From CAWDLX01 sp046728155 (GTDB taxonomy: Bacteria; Actinomycetota; Actinomycetes; Mycobacteriales; Micromonosporaceae), in assembly GCA_046728155.1 (NCBI GenBank), contig JBKPDY010000008.1, forward strand, positions 1-9,261: DNA of 9,261 nucleotides, written 5' to 3'. Every line of letters begins with the position of its first letter. Position 1 is the first letter of the stretch. The position numbers were made by a program, and so were the translations under genes. Of the stretch, positions 1-6,193 are shown one piece after another. The notes under the pieces were generated by a model. The model made no database searches. It saw nothing but the letters and a program-made list of their open reading frames with translations, and was not told where the DNA came from.

Positions 1-1
1 C

Positions 2-1054
2 GGGGTCTACTTCGGGGTCGGCAAGTTGCAGGACATCCTCGGCGCGCCCGATTACACCAGCATGGGGACCACGCCGGTCAATGTGAAGATCCCGGTCGGC
101 GCCGGCGCACAGGAGATCGGCGATCTGCTGCAGGCCAAGGACGTAGTGAAGAGCTCCAAGGCGTTCGTCAAAGCCGCGGCGGCGAACGACCCGGCCAGCC
201 GCAACATCCAGGCCGGCACGTACCGGCTCTTCATCCATATGCCGGCGGCGAACGCGCTGGCCGCCCTGCTCCAGCCGGACAAGTACATGGTCTCGATCAA
301 GGTGCTGATTCCGGAGGGATCGACGGTCATCGAGACCTTCCAGATCCTGTCGAAGGCCACCGGCATTCCGGTGGCGGACTTTCAGACCGCGGCGAAGGAT
401 CCGTTCGCGCTGGGCATCCCGGACTGGTGGTACAACCGCCAGGACGACAAACAGGCCGACAAGTCAGTGGAGGGCTTCCTCTTCCCCGACACGTACCGGT
501 TCGACCCGGACGCCACCGCGAAGGACATCCTCACGCAGATGGTCAACAACTTCCTGTCGGTGACGGCCGACATCAAGTTCGTCGACACCGCGCAACAGAA
601 GCTCTCCATATCGCCGTACGAGGCCCTCATCGTCGCTTCGCTGGCGCAGGCGGAGGCCGGCAGCAACGGCGACCTACCTAAGATCGCTCGGGTCGCGTAC
701 AACCGGACCATCAAGTTCAAGGACACCTTCCCCTGTGCGTGCCTACAGTTCGATGTCACCGCGAACTACTGGCTGGAGAAGCAGGGCAAGCCGCGGAAGC
801 CGTCCAAGGACCTGACTCCGGCTGAGCTGAACGATCCTAAGAACCCGTGGAACACCGGGCCTGGGCATCCGGGTCTCCCGCTGGGGCCGATCGGCAACCC
901 CGGCAAGGCGGCCCTGCTGGCCGCGATCAATCCCACAACGGCCAACTACCTCTACTTTGTCGTCATCGACAAGAAGGGGACGACCGCGTTCGCCGACACA
1001 TTGGCGCAGCACGAGGCCAACATCGCGCTGGCGCAAAAGAACGGGGTGCTCTGA
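2..1054 (+). CDS. mltG: Endolytic murein transglycosylase MltG (YceG-like), 5'-truncated
   Basis: MltG is a membrane-anchored lytic transglycosylase that cleaves nascent peptidoglycan glycan strands and acts as a terminase. The frame is open from base 2, so the cytoplasmic N-terminus and single membrane segment of the family lie left of the window; about 350 residues are visible. Family signatures seen: a PEGST motif near the middle of the visible part (bases 317-331), the GFLFPDTYRF motif (bases 473-502), and the catalytic segment ASLAQAEAG, whose glutamate is at bases 653-655 and aligns with the essential Glu of the ASIVEKE motif in E. coli. Then come LQFD, the PWNT segment, GLPLGPIGNPG and a C-terminal YLYFVV, all typical of YceG. 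The segment before LQFD is Cys-Ala-Cys, which I do not recall as a family feature. The stop lies just before the region where AroE homology begins, implying co-transcription with aroE. Confidence 0.95.
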   Translation, partial: GVYFGVGKLQDILGAPDYTSMGTTPVNVKIPVGAGAQEIGDLLQAKDVVKSSKAFVKAAAANDPASRNIQAGTYRLFIHMPAANALAALLQPDKYMVSIKVLIPEGSTVIETFQILSKATGIPVADFQTAAKDPFALGIPDWWYNRQDDKQADKSVEGFLFPDTYRFDPDATAKDILTQMVNNFLSVTADIKFVDTAQQKLSISPYEALIVASLAQAEAGSNGDLPKIARVAYNRTIKFKDTFPCACLQFDVTANYWLEKQGKPRKPSKDLTPAELNDPKNPWNTGPGHPGLPLGPIGNPGKAALLAAINPTTANYLYFVVIDKKGTTAFADTLAQHEANIALAQKNGVL

Positions 1055-1871
1055 CATCCGTCGCGCTGGCGTCCTCGGCACACCGATCGGGCATTCGCTC
1101 TCGCCGGTGATCCACAACGCCGGGTATGCGGCGGCCGGTCTGACCGACTGGTCCTACGTCGCCCATGAGTGCGCCCGCGACGAGCTGGCCGCCTTCGTCG
1201 CCGGCTTCGATCCGACCTGGGTGGGTCTCTCGCTCACCATGCCGCTCAAGGAGGTCGCCCTCGACATCGCGGACGAGGTCGCACCCACGGCGGCCACGAT
1301 CGGGGCGGCCAACACGCTGGTTCGGCTGCCTGACGGCACCTGGCGGGCGGAGAACACCGACGCCCCAGGCATCGTCGACGTCTTGCACGCGGCTGGTGTT
1401 TCCACTGTGGAGAGCTTCGGCATCCTCGGCGCCGGCGGCACCGCGCGCGCGGCCATGGCGGCGGCTCGCGACCTCGGCGCGCCCGGGGTGACCGTGTACG
1501 CCCGACGGCTGGAAGCGATCGACCTGCTCGACCCCGTGGCGGGCGACCTCGGCCTCACCCTGGTCGGCTGCGGTTGGCCGGACGCGGCAGCGGGCGGCGA
1601 GTGCGAGGTCCTGTTCTCGGCGGTGCCGAAGGGCGTCGCGGATCCGCTCGTCAGCGTGATGCGCTGGCGTGCGGGCGCGGTGTTCTTCGATGCCCTCTAT
1701 GAACCCTGGCCGACCCCGCTGGCCGACTCGGCGGCCGAGGCCGGCGTGCGGACCGTCTCCGGACTGGATCTGTTGCTGGCTCAGGCCGTGCGGCAATTCG
1801 AGCTGTTCACCGGGGTTGAGGCACCGATCGCTGCGATGCGGGACGCACTGCACGCGGCTGCTCTCAGGTGA
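957..1871 (+). CDS. aroE: Shikimate 5-dehydrogenase (start codon uncertain)
   Basis: NADP-dependent reduction of 3-dehydroshikimate to shikimate in the cytosol. Motifs seen: GTPIGHSLSP (shikimate-binding Ser pair), SLTMPLKE with the catalytic Lys, ANTLVRLPDG then ENTDAPG with the catalytic Asp, the nucleotide-binding loop GILGAGGTARA, and the C-terminal SGLDLLLAQAVRQFELFTG with its conserved Gln. Start: family homology begins at about 1056-1062 (IRRAGVLGTPIG), but there is no ATG, GTG or TTG in this frame between 960 and that point. The only canonical in-frame start is TTG 957, which I use. It adds 33 Arg/Ser/Thr-rich residues read out of frame through mltG, with no visible Shine-Dalgarno, so they are probably not native. 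An ATC at 1056, one base after the mltG TGA, sits where the start is expected and would give 271 residues, the normal length. The 3' end overlaps the convergent toxin gene by 8 bp. Confidence 0.93.
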   Translation: MSSSTRRGRPRSPTHWRSTRPTSRWRKRTGCSDIRRAGVLGTPIGHSLSPVIHNAGYAAAGLTDWSYVAHECARDELAAFVAGFDPTWVGLSLTMPLKEVALDIADEVAPTAATIGAANTLVRLPDGTWRAENTDAPGIVDVLHAAGVSTVESFGILGAGGTARAAMAAARDLGAPGVTVYARRLEAIDLLDPVAGDLGLTLVGCGWPDAAAGGECEVLFSAVPKGVADPLVSVMRWRAGAVFFDALYEPWPTPLADSAAEAGVRTVSGLDLLLAQAVRQFELFTGVEAPIAAMRDALHAAALR

Positions 1872-2301
1872 TGCTTCCCCGCGGGACGATCCAGGCGTGC
1901 GGCTGCCCAGTCGTCGCGGCGATGTGTTCGAAGTCAGCGTCGTAATGCAGCACTACAGCTCCATGATGCTCGGCGATCGCAGCGGTGAGGAGATCGACAA
2001 CGCCTGCCGCTCGGTGGTGGCCTCGTGCGGCCATGCGTAGCTGCACGTCGCGTGCTCGGTCTGCGATTGCCTCGCTGATCGGTAGGACGACGTACAGGCT
2101 CTTGCGGCGGTGGGCGATGGGCCGCACGTCGTTGAGATCGCGGCCCGAGTAACCCGCTTCTAGGTCCACGGTTACGCAGGTCGCCGCGGCGCGGTCAACG
2201 AGCAGCCCCGCAATGACGTTTCGCACCGGCGCCTGGTCGCCGCGAGCGTGCGCCGACGTGTCGACCAGGTAGAGCTGACCTTGCCCAACAGGCGCCGTCA
2301 C
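1864..2301 (-). CDS. vapC: VapC-family PIN-domain ribonuclease toxin
   Basis: A 145-residue protein of normal VapC length. VapC toxins are Mg2+-dependent PIN endoribonucleases that cut tRNA or rRNA and are neutralised by a partner antitoxin. The acidic active-site set is intact: Asp14 in YLVDTSAHAR, Glu48 in TVDLEAGY, Asp103 in GVVDLLTAAIA, and Asp121/Asp123 in LHYDADFEHIA. The toxin therefore looks catalytically competent. The GTG start overlaps the stop of the upstream antitoxin gene in a GTGA arrangement (2298-2301), giving tight translational coupling as in typical vapBC operons. The 3' end runs 8 bp into the convergent aroE. The specific RNA target cannot be read from the sequence. The PIN fold and toxin role are firm; the family label VapC rests on the context plus the motifs. 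Confidence 0.92.
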   Translation of the reverse strand: MTAPVGQGQLYLVDTSAHARGDQAPVRNVIAGLLVDRAAATCVTVDLEAGYSGRDLNDVRPIAHRRKSLYVVLPISEAIADRARDVQLRMAARGHHRAAGVVDLLTAAIAEHHGAVVLHYDADFEHIAATTGQPHAWIVPRGSIT

Positions 2302-2519
2302 CGCCTTGCCTGCCGCATGACCTCCGGATCAGTGATGTCCGGGCCCACGCCCAGCGCGTACGGGTCGTCCAAAAGCTGCTCGATACGACGACGCCGGTTC
2401 GCAACGAAATCCAGCGCCGCGTTGACAGTGTCCTTCTTTGTGGTGGTGCCTAGCTCCTTGGCGGCAAGGGCCAACGCTTCGTCGTTCAGGTCGATCATAG
2501 TCTTCATGTGTACAACCAT
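2298..2519 (-). CDS. vapB: VapB-family antitoxin (ribbon-helix-helix type)
   Basis: A 73-residue protein encoded immediately before the PIN toxin. The N-terminal stretch KTMIDLNDEALALAAKELG, followed by TTKKDTVNAAL, has the beta-strand/helix/helix pattern of VapB (DUF2191-type) antitoxins, which bind operator DNA as dimers. The C-terminal part, rich in Arg then acidic (RRRRIEQLLDD to the end), would wrap around and inhibit the toxin. Start: ATG 2519 is used; ATG 2507 (beginning MKTMIDL) matches the usual family N-terminus better and may be the real start. Neither has a strong Shine-Dalgarno. The gene lies 49 bp after the DUF2786 gene on the same strand, so it could be read from that transcript or from its own autoregulated promoter in the gap. 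The local DNA (about 2400-2560) is clearly less GC-rich than the aro genes, fitting horizontal acquisition. Confidence 0.9.
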   Translation of the reverse strand: MVVHMKTMIDLNDEALALAAKELGTTTKKDTVNAALDFVANRRRRIEQLLDDPYALGVGPDITDPEVMRQARR

Positions 2520-2530
2520 AAAGCCACAGA

Positions 2531-2548
2531 CATATCATCGGCAATATG
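2531..2548 (-). promoter_or_regulatory. Candidate vapBC operator: CATAT-N8-ATATG inverted repeat
   Basis: In the 49-bp gap upstream of the antitoxin gene, perfect 5-bp arms CATAT (2531-2535) and ATATG (2544-2548) flank an 8-bp spacer, ending 12 bp before the antitoxin ATG at 2519. Antitoxins of this class normally bind short inverted repeats at just this place to repress their own operon. The stretch is AT-rich for this genome and could also contain a -10 element. Short arms mean chance occurrence cannot be excluded. Confidence 0.3.
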
Positions 2549-2568
2549 AGCCCTCGCGCCAAACTCCG

Positions 2569-3954
2569 TCATGACGCCTCGAGACCTCGGCGGACATTGA
2601 CATTGGCCCTATCCGCGGCGACGGTGCCCAAGATCCAGCCCTCGCGATTGCTGACGTGGAAGGACCTTTGCACAGTGCCCCCGATCATCGTGTCGGCGGC
2701 GCGGCGGACCGCTTCGTCCCTCGCGGCGAGGACAGGCACCAGCGCGCCACCGGTCTCGGTGTTCATGTCCCGACCGACCATGTCGGCCGCCCCCCTTAGG
2801 CGCTGGCCGATCCGCACGGAGTATGCGTGAAGGAATGATTGTCGAAATGATCGGGTCCGCGAACGTCCCATGGCATCGGTGCGGGAGCCGGCCGCGATCA
2901 TCGCCGCCGTCGCCTGAACCAGCAGCGAGGTGAACAACACCTCGACCGCCTCGACGTCCCGGGCGAAACCAACGACCGTTGAGAATCCGAAGGGCTTGGC
3001 GAATGCGGCCTGGCAGCCGTTGGCGTCGGCAACACGCTGCAGCAGCGTCGCCTTCGGGTCCTCGTACGGATTGTCGATGCCGATCCGTACGCCAACCGGG
3101 TCGGCTGGGCTGCCGGTACTCGCGGCGAGGAGGACATAGTCGATGCTGTAGCGAGCCATGAGTTCCTGGGCCTTCACCGTGAGCGACTCAGCCTCCTCGG
3201 GGTACTCGGTCGACTCCGCCTTGGAGAGAAGGCCGCGAATCTTGTCCCGCATACGCGTGTCGACCGGAACACCGGAGACCATGTTGGGCGCCAACGATCC
3301 GCGGCGTGCACTGCCTGGCAACGGGACCAGGACCTCCAGCCTGGGTAACGACCGGAGCGAGTGGAGCACCTCCAACGCATACCGGTAGCTCAGGTTCGGG
3401 TCGATGAGCTCTCTTTCGGCAAAGGATGTGAAGTACTCCGAGTCCGCCGACCACCAGACGGTCGCGCCCACGGCGGTCAGCTGGGCTTCCCAGCTCTCAG
3501 CGACCGTCGCTGTGGCGTACTCGCTGTGTTGGGCGGCGATAAGGTCGATCACCATGCGGACGTGCGGCGCGCCGAGTCGGCGCCCGACGACCCGGACGAC
3601 GTCGGCCGGTTGCCAGCCGCGCATCCAGGCTTGGCGGATCGCCGCATGGCACGACGCGAGGAACGCCCGCCGGTGAACAACGCCGACGGGGGGCTTACGG
3701 GCCAACTGCCGTTCGATCCCGGCCAAGCACTCCTCGAACAGCTCGCTGTCTGCACTGGCAATCGCGGCGCAGGCCTTGTCCAGCAAGATCTCGAGCCGGT
3801 CCTCCGGACCGAGATCGATGTGCTCGATGTGCGTCCCACCGCAACGTGGGCACCGAAATGCATGTGCATGCTGGTTGAGTGACCGAGCTCGATCTGGGCG
3901 CCGCGACCGCACCTTCTGCTTGGCACGGCGTCGCTCGCGATTATTTACTCCCAC
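2569..3954 (-). CDS. DUF2786-domain protein of unknown function
   Basis: A 461-residue protein, GTG start at 3954. Residues 1-25 are strongly basic (many Arg/Lys). A CPRCGGTHIEH segment (Cys35, Cys38, His42, His45) could form one small zinc site. Residues about 50-230 are mostly helical by composition and I do not recognise them. The stretch at 235-273 (MRDKIRGLLSKAEST through QELMARYSID) is a clear DUF2786 domain. The C-terminal 180 residues, including GFARDVEAVEVLF and the RSFRQSFLHAYSVRIGQRL segment, resemble the region that follows DUF2786 in many phage and plasmid proteins. DUF2786 has no established function. No signal peptide or membrane segment is seen. It is the first gene of a minus-strand run ending in vapBC and is divergent from the heptad-repeat gene. 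An alternative internal GTG start at codon 15 has a purine-rich upstream stretch and would remove part of the basic N-terminus. Confidence 0.85.
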   Translation of the reverse strand: MGVNNRERRRAKQKVRSRRPDRARSLNQHAHAFRCPRCGGTHIEHIDLGPEDRLEILLDKACAAIASADSELFEECLAGIERQLARKPPVGVVHRRAFLASCHAAIRQAWMRGWQPADVVRVVGRRLGAPHVRMVIDLIAAQHSEYATATVAESWEAQLTAVGATVWWSADSEYFTSFAERELIDPNLSYRYALEVLHSLRSLPRLEVLVPLPGSARRGSLAPNMVSGVPVDTRMRDKIRGLLSKAESTEYPEEAESLTVKAQELMARYSIDYVLLAASTGSPADPVGVRIGIDNPYEDPKATLLQRVADANGCQAAFAKPFGFSTVVGFARDVEAVEVLFTSLLVQATAAMIAAGSRTDAMGRSRTRSFRQSFLHAYSVRIGQRLRGAADMVGRDMNTETGGALVPVLAARDEAVRRAADTMIGGTVQRSFHVSNREGWILGTVAADRANVNVRRGLEAS

Positions 3955-4001
3955 AAGATCACCAATGTCAGCGTCGGCCTCGGACTCCCGCAGCGTCTCA
4001 T

Positions 4002-4373
4002 ATGACCATGCGAAGCGCCGTCAACGACACGACGAGACACACTCAACTCGATCGGATCGATGGGCGGCTCGACGGCATCGACGGGCGGCTCGACGGCATC
4101 GACGGGCGGCTCGACGGGATCGACGGGCGCTTTGACGGGATCGACGGGCGCTTTGACGGGATCGACGGGCACTTTGACGGGATCGATGGGCGGCTCGACG
4201 CCTTGACCGGACGCATGGAATCAATGGACGAACGCCTGGATGAGATGGGCGGAGATGTCAACACCATCCGCAGCCAGGTGTCCTTGCTGACCACCTTCAC
4301 GGACCGGAACCTCGAGGCGGTGAACCGGAAGCTGACGGCGATTCTCGACCGGCTGCCCGATGCCAACGCCTGA
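4002..4373 (+). CDS. Small heptad-repeat (coiled-coil) protein
   Basis: About 123 residues from ATG 4002 (ATG 4008 is equally possible). After a short polar N-terminus come seven near-perfect heptads of the form (L/F)DGIDGR at residues 16-64, then degenerate heptads (LDALTGR, MESMDER, LDEMGGD, VNTIRSQ) running to the C-terminus. Hydrophobic residues fall at positions 1 and 4 of every heptad, the a/d pattern of a parallel coiled coil or elongated helical oligomer. The Gly residues at two outer positions per repeat are odd for a rigid coil. No signal peptide, membrane segment or enzymatic motif is seen. The same frame opens at GTG 3879, but that extension would be antisense to the DUF2786 gene and lacks the repeat character. 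Function is unknown; such proteins can act as oligomerisation or scaffold partners, but that is inference. It stops 36 bp before aroC. Confidence 0.7.
   Translation: MTMRSAVNDTTRHTQLDRIDGRLDGIDGRLDGIDGRLDGIDGRFDGIDGRFDGIDGHFDGIDGRLDALTGRMESMDERLDEMGGDVNTIRSQVSLLTTFTDRNLEAVNRKLTAILDRLPDANA
4047..4214 (+). repeat. 21-bp tandem repeat array encoding heptads
   Basis: Eight consecutive 21-bp units starting at 4047, 4068, 4089, 4110, 4131, 4152, 4173 and 4194. Units 2 and 3 are identical; unit 4 ends in a different codon; units 5-7 begin TTT instead of CTC; unit 8 is degenerate. The near-identity at the DNA level, including synonymous positions, indicates recent expansion by slippage or unequal recombination. 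The unit is a multiple of three, so copy-number change keeps the protein in frame. There are no spacers between units. Confidence 0.95.
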
Positions 4374-4393
4374 ACCGACCCGCAGCAGGTACC

Positions 4394-4402
4394 TGGCAGA
4401 AT
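4394..4402 (+). promoter_or_regulatory. Candidate extended -10 element for a leaderless aroC transcript
   Basis: TGGCAGAAT matches an extended -10 (TGN then CAGAAT, four of six bases of TATAAT). Its end lies 7 bp before the GTG of aroC at 4410, so transcription would start at or next to the start codon. The lack of a convincing Shine-Dalgarno before aroC fits a leaderless mRNA, which is common in Actinomycetota. No clear -35 is seen at 17-19 bp. If real, it would give the downstream aro genes a promoter independent of aroE, which the inserted opposite-strand genes make likely. Confidence 0.35.
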
Positions 4403-4409
4403 CGGCGGC

Positions 4410-5591
4410 GTGAGTCTGCGTTGGTTGACCGCCGGTGAATCGCACGGACCGGCCCTCGTCGCGGTACTGGAAGGGGTGCCGGCCGGCGTCGGCGTGACGA
4501 CCGCCGATCTCGCCCGCGACCTCGCTCGGCGGCGGCTCGGGTACGGCCGCGGCGCCCGGATGTCGTTCGAGCAGGACGACGTGGACCTACTCGGCGGGGT
4601 CCGGCATGGTGTTACCCTCGGCAGCCCGGTGGCCATCCGGATCGGAAACACGGAGTGGCCCAAGTGGGAGACCGTGATGGCCGCCGATCCGGTCGACCCC
4701 GAGACACTCGCCGGCCAGGCGCGCAACGCGCCGCTGACCCGGCCGCGCCCCGGCCACGCCGACCTCGCCGGCATGCAGAAGTACGGCCAGACCGATGCCC
4801 GGCCGATCCTGGAGCGAGCCAGTGCCCGGGAAACGGCGGCCCGGGTCGCTCTCGGCGTGGTGGCCAGGAACCTGCTCCGCCAGGGCCTCGGCATCGAGAT
4901 CGTCTCGCACGTCGTTGAGCTCGGCGGTATCGCGGTGAAGCCCGGACTGCAGCCGCATCCGGAAGACGCCGAACGTATCGACGCCGACCCACTCCGCTGC
5001 CTCGACCCGGAGGCGTCGCGGCGGATGGTCGAGGAGGTTGACGCGGCCAAGCGGGACGCCGACACGCTGGGCGGCATTGTGGAGGTGCTCGCGTACGGCG
5101 TGCCTCCAGGACTGGGCAGCCACGTGCAATGGGATCGCAAGCTGGACTCGCGCATCGCCGCGGCGCTCTGCTCGATCCACGCCATCAAGGGGGTCGAGAT
5201 CGGTGACGCGTTCACCCAGGCCCGTTCGCGCGGGTCTCGGGCGCACGATGAGATCGTGCCGACGGTTACCGGTGTCAAGCGGCTGACCGATCGGGCCGGT
5301 GGTCTCGAAGGGGGCATGACGACGGGTGAGCCGGTCCGGGTGCGGGCGGCGATGAAGCCCATCTCATCGCTCAACCGAGCACTCTCCACTGTGGACGTCG
5401 CCACGGGCGAACCGGCGGCCGCGATCAACCAACGCTCTGACGTCTGCGCCGTACCCGCGGCGGCCGTGGTCGCCGAGGCCATGCTCGCGCTCGTGGTTGC
5501 GGATGCGGCGATGGAGAAGTTCGGTGGCGACTCCCTCGCCGAGCTGCGCCGCAACGTCGCCGGTTACCTCGAGCACCTGGTGATCCGGTGA
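4410..5591 (+). CDS. aroC: Chorismate synthase
   Basis: Last step of the shikimate pathway: anti-elimination of phosphate from EPSP to give chorismate, needing reduced FMN. The 393-residue length is normal. Motifs in order: GESHGPAL (His12) at the N-terminus, the RRLGYGRGARM segment, RPRPGHADLAGMQKYG (His116), ARETAARVALG, SRGSRAHDEI, DRAGGLEGGMTTGEP, MKPISSL, and QRSDVCAVPAA containing the conserved Asp near the active site. The GTG start at 4410 gives the standard MSLRWLTAGESHG N-terminus. The stop overlaps the aroK start as GTGA (5588-5591), implying translational coupling. It follows the inserted accessory block, with 36 bp separating it from the repeat protein gene. Confidence 0.98.
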   Translation: MSLRWLTAGESHGPALVAVLEGVPAGVGVTTADLARDLARRRLGYGRGARMSFEQDDVDLLGGVRHGVTLGSPVAIRIGNTEWPKWETVMAADPVDPETLAGQARNAPLTRPRPGHADLAGMQKYGQTDARPILERASARETAARVALGVVARNLLRQGLGIEIVSHVVELGGIAVKPGLQPHPEDAERIDADPLRCLDPEASRRMVEEVDAAKRDADTLGGIVEVLAYGVPPGLGSHVQWDRKLDSRIAAALCSIHAIKGVEIGDAFTQARSRGSRAHDEIVPTVTGVKRLTDRAGGLEGGMTTGEPVRVRAAMKPISSLNRALSTVDVATGEPAAAINQRSDVCAVPAAAVVAEAMLALVVADAAMEKFGGDSLAELRRNVAGYLEHLVIR

Positions 5592-6103
5592 CCCGCCCGG
5601 TCTGCGTATTCGTCGGTGCCCCGGGGGCCGGAAAGACAACCGTCGGAGAACTGGTCGCCCGAAGGCTGCGGGTGCCATTCCGCGATACCGACGCCGACGT
5701 CGCGGCGGAGGCCGGCCGGTCGATTCCGGAGATCTTCGTCGATGACGGCGAGGACGTGTTCCGCGCGTTGGAGCGGGACGCGGTCGCCGCTGCGCTCGCC
5801 GGCTTCGACGGTGTCCTCTCCCTGGGCAGCGGCGCGATCCTCGCCGACGAGACACGCGGGCGACTTCGGGACCACACGGTCGTCTATCTCAGCGTCGAGT
5901 TCGCGGACGTGATGAACCGGGTAGGCCTTGGCGTCGGGCGCCCACTGCTCCAGCTGAACCCGAGAGCTACCATGCGCTACCTCCTGGACCAGCGACGGCC
6001 GCTCTACGAGGAGGTCGCCACGATCACCGTTGTCACCGACGGCCGCGAACCGTCAGAGATCGCCGACGAGATCGTCAAGGCCCTACCCAGCGCCACAACC
6101 TGA
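5588..6103 (+). CDS. aroK: Shikimate kinase
   Basis: ATP-dependent phosphorylation of shikimate at the 3-hydroxyl, cytosolic. The protein has 171 residues, normal for the family. Seen: Walker A GAPGAGKT (residues 10-17), the shikimate-binding FRDTDAD (Asp33/Asp35), IFVDDGEDVFRALERDAV with Arg59 and Glu62, the lid region GRPLL (Arg118) and the RRPLYEEVA segment near the C-terminus. The glycine-rich shikimate-binding loop, usually GGG, is GSG here (residues 80-82), a mild substitution. The start is GTG 5588, overlapping the aroC stop by 4 bases. The stop at 6101-6103 leaves a gap of about 70-90 bp before aroB. Confidence 0.96.
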   Translation: MTRPVCVFVGAPGAGKTTVGELVARRLRVPFRDTDADVAAEAGRSIPEIFVDDGEDVFRALERDAVAAALAGFDGVLSLGSGAILADETRGRLRDHTVVYLSVEFADVMNRVGLGVGRPLLQLNPRATMRYLLDQRRPLYEEVATITVVTDGREPSEIADEIVKALPSATT

Positions 6104-6193
6104 AACGCCAGCTGGGTCATCGAAGGTCCCCTGTGACTCGGAACTCCCCGGCCGCCCAGTCGTTGACCTCCCGCTGTGAAACACTCGGCTTCG

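Noticed and set aside
963..1853. Open frame of 296 codons on the minus strand opposite aroE
   Set aside because: Low-complexity Arg/Gly composition, no recognisable domain, and fully antisense to aroE.
3879..4001. GTG-initiated N-terminal extension of the heptad-repeat protein
   Set aside because: It would overlap the 5' end of the divergent DUF2786 gene by 76 bp, and its 41 residues show no heptad pattern. ATG 4002 or 4008 is more economical.
4047..4214. The 21-bp repeat array as a CRISPR array
   Set aside because: The units are directly adjacent without spacers, lie in frame inside a gene and encode heptads; there are no cas genes nearby.
4043..5554. Long open frame (503 codons) on the minus strand opposite aroC and the 21-bp repeats
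   Set aside because: Its product is Arg/Ser/Pro-rich with no family motifs, and it mirrors a gene with clear chorismate synthase signatures. It is a high-GC antisense artefact.
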